From: Corticium candelabrum
Taxonomy: Eukaryota > Porifera > Homoscleromorpha > Homosclerophorida > Plakinidae
Assembly: GCF_963422355.1 (NCBI RefSeq)
Contig: NC_085086.1
Span: 8,045,417 to 8,109,416 of the forward strand
Direction of reading: 5' to 3'
Length of the DNA: 64,000 nucleotides
Position numbers and translations under genes: made by a program. A model generated the notes under the pieces. It was not told the DNA's origin and ran no database searches. It saw only the letters and a program-made list of their open reading frames with translations. Positions 1 to 8,138 of this stretch are shown here, piece after piece (positions within the stretch are counted from its first letter, which is position 1; each line of letters begins with the position of its first letter).

Positions 1-75
1 TAAATAAATAAAAATAAATAAATAAATATAAAATATAAAATATAAAAAATATAATATATAAAAAATAACTATAGA
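1..75. repeat. AT-rich low-complexity tract
   Basis: The sequence is almost only A and T, starting as TAAA/TAAATA units and grading into ATATAAAA. No coding potential is visible. Confidence 0.9.
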
Positions 76-1173
76 ATATAAATATACAGAGGTAACTAAG
101 CAGAAATACACAAACTGTAAACAAACTTACGTCCAGGGCAGCCTGACCACAGCCCACCTCGCGGGCAGCTAAGACCATGCGACGGTTCAGCACAAACGGC
201 CCAGATGCAGCTGTTGCTGACTGTATTCTTTTCGAGGTGCAAAACTCGTAGCCTGTGCGGACTCCACTACCACAATACCTGCAACATCAATAACCACGTG
301 ACAGTTCAAATGCGGTGCGACAACACCTGGAAATCTTACGGATGGGAGCACTCGAGCAAGAGCTTCGGCACGAAACCTGCCCTCCGTCCGCTGTCCATCT
401 TCAGGTGTAGAACGCCTTTCTTGCACTTCTGACACGGGGCGAGGGCGGACAAAAATCCTGCCAACAAGGACAAGTCAACAACGGCGAAGCCAACGGCATC
501 AACGAAAGAGTCACGCTCCGGATAACGTCGTGGTGCTCGTCTCGGCATCTCGTTCTAACGATCGCTGCTGCTTTCAACGCTGTCTTCAACGGTTTTCGAG
601 AGAAGTAACGGTCGAATTCGATGTGTCTGCTCTAGTGTAGAGGTTTTGACCAATCACGGAAGCATACCAATTACAAGCACCTGATGATGGGCTAGTACAA
701 ATAACTGCTAGACGGAGTTACAAGAGTTCACGTGATACTCAACGCTGATTGGGCAGCGCCAACAATAAAATGGGCGGAGCAAAGTGTTGCTATGGTAAAA
801 CGTGCGCAAAGGGTTACTGCGCAAGATTTTGCAAAAATATATATAAATATAACGGATTACTACAGCTATCTCATTGACGTCACATATGATAGCCGGGTTC
901 TTCTTCTATTGATGCCACGTGTTAGGATTCCCGTACATTGGAGAATGGCGGCGCAGTTTGAAGAAGAAAACAACCGCTTGCAACCGCACCGGCTGTTCAG
1001 ACGTGGTTCGTTTGACTTGCTGAAGCTCTTCGCGTCTTTCGAATTAGGAGGAATCCGTTTGGGGTGTTTTCGCTGAATGGTATGGCTATGTTTTGAGATC
1101 GTTGGTTTTTTTGTGACAAGTGAAAATTCGGCCTTTTTAGCGTGGGCGAGGTAATGCTCTACCTTATTATTAA
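76..1173. other. No firm gene; one weak Cys-containing exon candidate
   Basis: I see no convincing gene here. On the minus strand, 336-548 reads through a segment with a CQKCKKG motif and, about 25 residues later, LLLECSHP. This resembles the zinc-knuckle spacing (CxxC...C) of Mutator-like transposase exons in invertebrates, but it is short and changes frame immediately downstream. The plus-strand frame at 732-1076 has no recognisable motif. Confidence 0.3.
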
Positions 1174-1324
1174 CAAGCTCCAACACCCGGCTTCGCCCGG
1201 GGGACAACACATGCCAGGTGCTTCTTCTTTGCACTTCATAGTGCCGCAGTTGACACACACGTTTGTCATAGAGCCAATACAACACGGAAGTGGAGAAGAG
1301 ACAGGTCGCCTTTATAGATAGAGA
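1174..1324 (-). mobile_element. 151-bp mini-Helitron (non-autonomous)
   Basis: On the minus strand it starts TCTCTATCTATAAAGG with a host A before it. It ends with a GC hairpin (1186-1201), then about 11 bases, then CTTG followed by host T. The same 3' end, hairpin and A/T target flanks occur in the full Helitron at 5244-11805. Between the termini, about 90 bp (1205-1295) is nearly identical to 10071-10163, the part of the Rep ORF encoding a CxxC-type segment. It therefore looks like both ends of the family closing around a scrap of its own Rep gene, and it cannot move by itself. Confidence 0.7.
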
Positions 1325-1337
1325 TTATAGCATTAAT

Positions 1338-1366
1338 GACAGACAGACAGACAGACAGACAGACAG
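1338..1366. repeat. (GACA)n microsatellite
   Basis: About seven GACA units lie just outside the mini-Helitron 5' end. Confidence 0.95.
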
Positions 1367-1627
1367 TTGTGATGTCTTCCTCTACCCATATTGTCTACTC
1401 CTCTTTACCAACATTGTCATCATGGATTGTACACATCTTTACCTCGCGTCAGGCTAGGCGTCTTCTATGGTGGCCATGCACTTTGTGATGTCCATCCATG
1501 TTATCCGGGAGACAGACAGAGTGTTCAGTTTTTTGCTTTTTAGTTGTCATTGTAATGTAGTGTATCGTGCTTTGCTTAATTTGATTTAGCCTGTAATAGT
1601 TCTGATTTATGAAAATATAATACCATT

Positions 1628-1656
1628 GACAGACAGACAGACAGACAGACAGACAG
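1628..1656. repeat. (GACA)n microsatellite next to a Helitron 5' end
   Basis: About seven GACA units lie just inside the Helitron-like 5' terminus that ends at 1684. Confidence 0.95.
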
Positions 1657-2116
1657 AAAAACAGGTCACCTTTGTAGGTAGAGATTATAGCAGAAAGTAT
1701 CTAAAAATGCGTTTGATGCTTGGAGAGGCAGAGGGGGTGTAGCCAGGTCACGTACAGTTTGTATAGAGAACCGTTTAGTAAATTACTGTCACTAATTAGC
1801 CGTGGTGTAAGTGCTTTTACCGTCTAAATAGTAGCAGCCAGACAGAATTCTCATTCATAGTTATATCCCGTACAATTGCCGTTTCTAGAGCCCGCTGATT
1901 TTTGGATTAACGATTGGGTGAAACCATTTCGACTTGGACGTTGCTGCCGTTGCGAGGAACAGGTGTATCGAACTTGGCATCTATTCGACACGTGTCCAGT
2001 TTCAAAAAATCCCGTTGATTGGATTATTGATCCCGTTGAAGCCATTTCGACAGTCCCGTTGCGGAGTACAGGTGTATCGAACCTGGCATCTATAATTTCG
2101 ACGTGAATCCCGGAAC

Positions 2117-2782
2117 GTGCAAGTCACGTGCAATATTTACCCGGATAATCCGTTCCCCGTATATAACGAATGCCGACTCTCGTCATTTCGACAGTCCCGC
2201 TGAACGTCGTCTGTTCGAAGACGTTGCTGGCGTTTCGGGGAAGAGGTGCATCAAACACGGCAGCTCCGTATCTAACGAAGTCACGACGCGTACCGACTGT
2301 CGTCATTTCGACGGTCCCGCTGAACGTCGTCTCTTCGAAGACGTTGCTGGCGTTTCGGGGAACAGGTGCATCAAACACGGCAGCTCTTCGACTGTCGCAG
2401 ACTGGCAAACGACTGTGTGCGTATTTTTTCGAGACCCGGATATCAGCAAGAATATCTTCCTTTTCCCGACGTCGCCGGCAATAGACGACACGCTCGGCGC
2501 GTACCGTCCGACGTCGGGAACGGGCAGTCTAAATTCGGTGGAGACACGATGCGCCGTTCCGGAGATATTCGCGCGCGAGCGGAAGCGAGCGCGATCGGCG
2601 GGAAACGGCGTCGTCGTGGGAGAAGTAAGGAAGACGACCGCGGTCTGACTTTCGACCTGAATGAATTCGGCGTACGCGAGCGAATTTCGGCCGAGATCGG
2701 ACTCGCCGTCTTCGAGAGACGCTCGTACGTACGGGCACACAGACAGACAGACACACAGACACCTCTCCTTTATATATAGAGA
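2117..2782 (-). mobile_element. Helitron 5'-terminal fragment
   Basis: It is nearly identical to the first about 670 bp of the autonomous Helitron (11133-11805). It includes the terminal TCTCTATATATAAAGGAGAG (minus strand, ending at 2782 with host A beyond), the adjacent CAGACA-rich tract and two copies of a subterminal repeat, here spaced 120 bp rather than 129. Translations through it on either strand are long but unlike any protein I know and shift between copies, so I treat it as non-coding. Its 3' end is not identifiable, so this is a truncated or rearranged copy. Confidence 0.75.
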
Positions 2783-2930
2783 TAGGACAACAAGATGAGT
2801 GTTAATATTAGTCAGTTACGCAATGTCCTTTAATAGGACAACAAGGTACTATCTAATGGTAATTGGCCTGTGCACTTGTGATCTCCTAATAGTGAGGGCG
2901 GTAGGCGTATCAAACCTGTGTTTATCAACT

Positions 2931-3490
2931 ACACTCTTGTACATACATGCATATGTACGTACAATTATGAACTGTACACCTATATTATCAACTACGCTAT
3001 ATATTATCATCTTCACCATCCCCCAACACAAAACACACAAACCCTGGCTTACTAGCCTTCTTAGTCACAGCAAACTCTCTACAATTTAGTGCTACTTTAT
3101 TTGTTCTACTATGATAGACTAGAGTCTAAAACAGTTGTGGCCTGAACGCAAACAGAGAAATACACCACACTCCCTGCAATAACTGCGCACCTCTGCCTTC
3201 TTGCCTTGGAAATAACAATATATACAACTAAATAAATACAGGTTTAAGAAGCAGTACTACTGAACACAGCATGCATCTGCCCTCACCTGCGCGCAGTGTG
3301 CTCATAAAACATAGGAGTGTGGTGCATAGGGAGAATATAGGAAGCCGCAGAGGCAGCGACTGGATTTTGTGGTCGACCACCTCTGTTAGAACGATGTTGT
3401 TGAGCTTCCTGTTCGGCAGCAATCAGTTCTTTGACCAGAAGTTCTTGATAGTCAATATGTTTCATCTATAACATGAACAACTAGCTATAC
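2931..3490 (-). pseudogene. piggyBac transposase 3' end, copy A
   Basis: This duplicates the 3' part of the piggyBac gene at 11806-13930. On the minus strand, one segment (about 3283-3465) reads MKHIDYQELLVKELIAAEQE and continues to a GEGRCMLC motif. A second segment (about 3110-3215) encodes QGKKAEVRSYC and ends GHNCFRL. Together these match the C-terminal cysteine-rich (RING/zinc-ribbon-like) domain of piggyBac transposases. The DDD catalytic core is absent, so it is a fragment. Positions 2931-3009 repeat at 3640-3702 plus 5236-5243. The fragment therefore keeps the uninterrupted state of a site that in the other copy was split by a Tc1 element and a Helitron. Confidence 0.7.
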
Positions 3491-3639
3491 TGTCTAGACT
3501 ACAGCAATACGACCACACAAACGATATGAGAAGATGGAACGGCGTATACTCTACACGGTTTTAAGCATTACTTACCTATGAAAGGAAGAAATTAAGTACA
3601 GTGCCACAATTTGCAATAGCTGCCATTTTGGCCACACTC

Positions 3640-3702
3640 TTGTACATACATGCATATGTACAATTATGAACTGTACACCTATATTATCAACTACGCTATA
3701 TA
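3640..3702. repeat. Left edge of duplicated copy B (matches 2931-3002)
   Basis: The stretch from ACACTCTTGTACATACATGC to GCTATATA repeats copy A, lacking one GTAC. It is cut by the Tc1 element at its final TA and resumes at 5236 for a few bases before the Helitron. Confidence 0.85.
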
Positions 3703-3732
3703 CAGTACTGGACAAAAGTTTTGAGCCACCCT
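3703..3732 (+). repeat. Tc1-like terminal inverted repeat (left)
   Basis: It starts CAGTACTGG and is a perfect inverted match to 5206-5235. Confidence 0.93.
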
Positions 3733-3856
3733 TCAACAATCCTTTTCTTTGGCCTTAAAATCATTTACTTATGAGTAAAGTAGACAATACCACTATCAAT
3801 AGAGTCAAAAACACAAAACTGTATCATTTCAGTGTGTTTAATAGAACAGATTACGC

Positions 3857-4906
3857 CTAATAATTAGTATGGCCACCATGAGCTGCAATAACTGCACGTA
3901 CACGCCTAGGCATAGACGCAACCAATTTCTTGGTTACACTTCTGTCAAGATTGTTCCAAGTATCAAAGATGGATGCATGGAGCTCTGTCTTGTTCTTGCA
4001 AGGGTGCTGCTCTAAATTTCTCTTTATAACATCCCAAACGTGTTCAATTGGGTTGAGGTCAGCACTTTGAGGTGGCCATGGGTCCATTAGAGGGATGTCG
4101 TGCTCAGCAAACCAGGCCTTGGTTGCCCTAGCAGTGTGGCAGGTTGCTCCATCTTGCTGGAACACATAATGTTCACCACACAACCTCCTCCCATCTTCTT
4201 CTAAAGTGTCAGAAATAAGTTCCACATATTTTTGAGAATTTAATCTGTCATTAACAACTTTGAGGCTTCCCACTCCCGTCGACGCCATGCAGCCCCAAAC
4301 CTGGATTTTGGCCCCTCCAAACTTTACAGTTGAATTGATACAGTCTGGATGATATCGCTCACCTTTCCTCCTTCGTACCCAAACTCTTCGACTTGGAACG
4401 AGCTCAAAAATGGACTCATCAGACCACAACACTTTTGCCCATTGCTCGTGAGTCCAGTCTTTCCTTGCCATGCACCACTCTAGTCTCTTTTTCTTGTGCA
4501 CTTTTGACAGAAGAGGCTTTTTTGCTGCCACACATCCTCTCAGCCCAGCTGCGTTGAGTCTTCTTCTAACTGTTCGTCTGGAAACATCGACTCCAGTCGC
4601 GTCTTGCAGGTCTCGTTTCAAAATTCCTGACGTAGCCCTTCGATCTGAAAGAGACATGCGGTAAATGAGGAAATCTTGTCGCCGATTTGTAGCACGAGGA
4701 CGCCCTGTTCTTGGTCTGTCTGCCACACAGTCCGTTTCTCTCTGTTTCTTCAAGATTTCTTGAACAGCCCTACGGCTGATTCTCAGCTTCTTTGCAATTT
4801 CACGGCCACTATAGCCCTCGTTGTCAAGCGTCACCACTGATGCTCGAACCTCAATCGAAAGATTTCGCCGTTTTGCCATTGCTGAAGTGAGCTGTTCATA
4901 CGACAA
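3857..4906 (-). CDS. Tc1/mariner transposase (DD35E), complete
   Basis: The 349-residue protein would bind the element's inverted repeats in the nucleus and catalyse cut-and-paste transposition into TA. Residues about 15-60 form a helix-turn-helix (GYSGREIAKKLRISRRAVQE), followed by an AT-hook-like GRPRA near 68 and a second HTH region near 75-140. Catalytic residues visible are D163 (WSDES), D252 (FQQDGATCHTA) and E288 (NPIEHVW). There are 35 residues between the second D and E, one more than in canonical Tc1 (DD34E), because of an extra proline in MDPWPPQS. Length is normal for the family. A methionine further in (MAKRRNL, residue 10) could also be the start. No stop or frameshift is seen. 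Confidence 0.93.
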   Translation of the reverse strand: MSYEQLTSAMAKRRNLSIEVRASVVTLDNEGYSGREIAKKLRISRRAVQEILKKQRETDCVADRPRTGRPRATNRRQDFLIYRMSLSDRRATSGILKRDLQDATGVDVSRRTVRRRLNAAGLRGCVAAKKPLLSKVHKKKRLEWCMARKDWTHEQWAKVLWSDESIFELVPSRRVWVRRRKGERYHPDCINSTVKFGGAKIQVWGCMASTGVGSLKVVNDRLNSQKYVELISDTLEEDGRRLCGEHYVFQQDGATCHTARATKAWFAEHDIPLMDPWPPQSADLNPIEHVWDVIKRNLEQHPCKNKTELHASIFDTWNNLDRSVTKKLVASMPRRVRAVIAAHGGHTNY

Positions 4907-5205
4907 GATCCCGTATGCGGCCTCGTGTGTCCCACTACAATTCAGCGTTTAGTGCGCACGAATATTCGAAGCAACAATCAAACTGCACATATCGTAAACT
5001 CCCTAGCAACCGAAACATGGTGTCCTCGTGCATAGCAACCGATAGACTTCAGCAGATGTGACAGGATGAAAGCGCTTGTTTTAGTGTTTCTGAAAGCTTT
5101 CATGACATCAAGCGGTTAGCTAAACATTGCCAACTGTTATAGGCAGTCTTATTATGCCAGAAAGTGTTCTTTGCGTGGAATACACACGAAAATAGACTAA
5201 TTTGC

Positions 5206-5235
5206 AGGGTGGCTCAAAACTTTTGTCCAGTACTG
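5206..5235 (-). repeat. Tc1-like terminal inverted repeat (right)
   Basis: It is the reverse complement of 3703-3732 and is followed by the TA duplication. Confidence 0.93.
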
Positions 5236-5255
5236 TATTATCACAAGCTCCAATG

Positions 5256-5271
5256 CCCGGCTTCGCCCGGG
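5256..5271 (-). other. Helitron 3'-terminal hairpin
   Basis: CCCGG and CCGGG flank a 6-nt loop, 12 nt from the 3' end of the element. This is the expected position of the Helitron termination hairpin. The same hairpin is at 1186-1201. Confidence 0.8.
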
Positions 5272-5309
5272 GGACAACCCATGCCAGGTGCTTCTCTTTT
5301 GCACTTCAA

Positions 5310-5998
5310 GACGTTGTTGCCATTGCGAGGAACAGGTGTATCGAATCTGGCATGTATTGGACACGAATCCCGTTCGGAAATCTATCAGAGCAGAACTGTA
5401 AGTCATATAATTGCTGTATAGTGTTGGTTATTATCCCTCTGCAAAAAATGTTCCAATCACAGCACAAACCAATTACACTAACTTATGCCCTTGTCAGCGC
5501 AACCCAAGCCAGACCACGTGGAGGTCAGGGCATATACTGGCTCAAAAAATTGGTTGAGACATGCTCAACCTGGAGCTCTCGCTCCGGTGGTATTTGAACG
5601 TTATGTACCTGCTTGATGTCTTCAGCATAGCTCTCTTTGAGAAATTGATGCATCACCAGCTGCTGCAGCCACCAAAACGGTCTACTTTGTCCTGTTTGTT
5701 GCTGTGTGATACATATTGTGTACCTACCTTTTAGTGCATTATTGTAGTGTTTTGTCTGTTTAGTCGTTAGTCATTAATGTTTATCTAATTGACCATGTGT
5801 GCATGATCAAAAGCGGTGTCTTGAATGTTCAGTTGGGCTGAACTTACAGCCATGCAAAGCCACAGTCTGAGATGTCATGGAGTGCTTGCACACTCCTATT
5901 AACAGTCAACCTCTTCTAAGCTAACCCTGGTTCAGTCGCTGTTAGCCAGCATCATAGGTGATGTTGGCCATGAATGCCTGCAGTGAATATAAAGATGA
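5310..5998. other. Helitron 3' non-coding region
   Basis: This is non-coding sequence between the helicase stop and the 3' terminus. The first about 70 bases past 5308 resemble 1936-2000 and, more distantly, the 5' subterminal repeats. Positions 5274-5306 resemble the Rep segment around 10068-10105. No gene is seen. Confidence 0.6.
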
Positions 5999-8059
5999 TC
6001 ATCTTGTCGACAGCACTTCCTGGTACACTACGTTTTTGGTTTTTCCTTCTTTTGCCAAGAAAGTTAGTCCATGTTTGGAGGCAACTCTAGAAATGCCAAC
6101 ATAAAGCTGTCCATGGCTAAAGGATGGCTCGTGTAGATCTAGCCCTGCCACAGCTAAGGTCTGCCCTTGTGCCTTGTTAATAGTCATAGCAAAGCAGACC
6201 TTAACTGGAAACTGAAGTCGTTTGAATTCAAATGGTAGTCCAGTATCACTGGGAATTAGTGGTATCTTTGGCAGATACACGTCCTGGGCTTTATGCGGTC
6301 CAGTAGCAATAGTTGCTTCCAGACAGTTGTTCATCATTCTCTTTAGTATAAGACGTGTGCCGTTTGCAATCCCAGGAGCCAGATTTCGAACAACCATTAG
6401 AGGAATTCCCACCTTTAGAGCCAGTTTATGAGGAGGCATACCAGCAGGTTCCAGGGAGTTAAGAAACTCCGAGGGATAGTGTACTGCATCATCATCTCTG
6501 ACCGTATCAATTGATTTATAGATCTTTATCTCTCCAGGAAACTGCTGAAGCATCTCCCAGTTAATATCACGAATGGAGACATTGTGTGGTGCGAGAATAG
6601 CTCGTTGCATTAGCCATTCGAAGTCTTGGTAGTGATGTTGCAAGTTTGGGTACACTCGCTCTATCAAGGTCTGAGGAGAGTCGGTAACTGTGCCAAGATC
6701 TTCTGGAATGAAGATGGTATGACGTCCTTCAACTACCGGTATATGACCGTTCCCAACTCGCAGCAAGAGACTTGCAAACTCAGCAGCGTTGGCGTCACCG
6801 TAGAGATAAGCTCTCATGTTAGTTGTCAAAGAATGTGTTTCTACGTGTTGCCATAAATGTGATGACTTGATGCAGGCATCAATTTCATTGGCACGTGTAC
6901 CTCCTCGAATGACTGGTAATGTCTGACGAAAGTCCCCAGACAGGACAACTAAGATACCGCCAAATGGTCTTGAGGACTGCCTTAGGTCTTGTAATGTGCG
7001 ATCTAAAGCCTCAAAAGCTAGTTTGTTAGCCATGGTTGCCTCGTCTCAAAATATAACGGCACATTCCTGTAGGATTGTAGCCTTTGATGAACCTCGCTTG
7101 AGGTTGCACATAGGAAGGTCTGTGGTCATGAGATTAAGCGGTATCTTGAATGTTGAATGTGCTGTCTTCCCATTTGATAGTAGCTGTGCCGCAATGCCAC
7201 TGCTGGCGACAGCAAGGGCGACAAATCCTCTTGATCTGAGGCGTGCCAGGGAAAGGTTAATCAGGTAGGTTTTACCTGTGCCACCTGGGGCATCAATAAA
7301 AATAATTCCTCCTTGTCCATGGTCCACCATATCTGTAATGCGAAGGTCAATGTTGCGTTGGTCAATCGTCAAATTCGTTTCATTTTCGTCTACAAATTGT
7401 TGCAGTGCTTCTCTGTCATAAGATTTTTCTCTAAGTAGGTCAACTGTCAGTCTGTCTTCATGTCCCCTGTTTACAGGCGGCAGTCCGTACTCTTCAAGTT
7501 TCTGTCCACTCATCTGCTGTAGTAATTCCTGTAGTCGAAAGAGGCACTCGTTGTACATATCATCACTATAGTCCATGTCAGGCTGTCGAGCTTCCCTCCT
7601 ACACTGATGCAGTATGTCATTAGTCATATCATTTCGATATGCAGACCATATGGCAAGAGGGTCAGCAACATCACACGTGGTCAATATAACAGCAAACAGA
7701 GCACGTAGCGTAGATGCTCCGGCTCGCATGGCTGCCTCTTGCATGGCCATGGCCCAATGCAAGTCTTCTTCCAACAAACCCATGCAGTTACATGCTTTGC
7801 GAAAAGTCTGGCACTTTCGTGCATCAATCGTAAGCAAGTCATCAAAAGAGCAAGGTCCCCGCTTATGGTGAAGCAGAAGGCGTAAAAAGAAGCATTCCTG
7901 TTGCTTAGGATGCACGGCGTACACTCGACCAATGACCTCACTTTTTTTGAATGAAGTTATTTGACCATCACTGTAAACAGCTGTGCCAAGCCTTCGAGGG
8001 TTCCAGGTTTTGGTGCCTGAATGAAATGTAAAGTACTCGGGCACATTTACATAAAGCAA
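5999..8059 (-). pseudogene. Helitron Pif1-like helicase domain, one nonsense codon
   Basis: This is the C-terminal half of the Helitron Rep-helicase, which unwinds DNA during rolling-circle transposition. Two open segments (7046-8059 and 5999-7033) are in the same frame, separated by one TGA at 7046-7048 and the four codons DEAT. The break falls in Walker B (CAVIF-stop-DEATM), where tryptophan is usual, so it looks like one TGG-to-TGA change. Walker A GGTGKTYLIN is near 7280. The second segment has LSGDFRQTLPVI (helicase motif III), then AMTINKAQGQT and LYVGISR (motifs V/VI), typical of the Pif1/RecD family. Upstream coding (WNPRR...) continues in a different frame from the Rep ORF. Confidence 0.9.
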
Positions 8060-8138
8060 ATTTTGAACAAACGTCTGGTCGGGCGTAGCAAGCTGGTCAA
8101 GATCTGGACGATACCGAGCGCAGAGATAAAAAAAGCTG

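Larger units (their letters stand above)
1325..2116. other. Helitron-derived mosaic, no gene
   Basis: No coding region is visible. A second Helitron-like 5' terminus (minus strand, TCTCTACCTACAAAGG) ends at 1684. Around 1763-1812 the sequence matches 10905-10945 inside the autonomous Helitron. The segment around 1936-2000 resembles 5308-5375, near the Helitron 3' end (shared words include GCGAGGAACAGGTGTATCGAA). These pieces suggest several collapsed non-autonomous copies. Confidence 0.55.
3703..5235 (-). mobile_element. Intact Tc1/mariner-like transposon, DD35E type
   Basis: The element is 1533 bp with perfect 30-bp terminal inverted repeats (3703-3732 and 5206-5235), beginning CAGTACTGGACAAAAG. 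It is flanked by the TA duplication at 3701-3702 and 5236-5237. It contains one uninterrupted transposase frame on the minus strand. The matching TIRs and intact ORF point to recent insertion. It lies only 8 bp from the Helitron 3' end. Confidence 0.93.

Noticed and set aside
2103..2740. Long overlapping frames on both strands within the Helitron 5' end (also 11132-11832)
   Set aside because: They overlap in several frames, contain the 120/129-bp subterminal repeats, and differ by non-triplet indels between copies. They are a compositional effect of terminal non-coding DNA.
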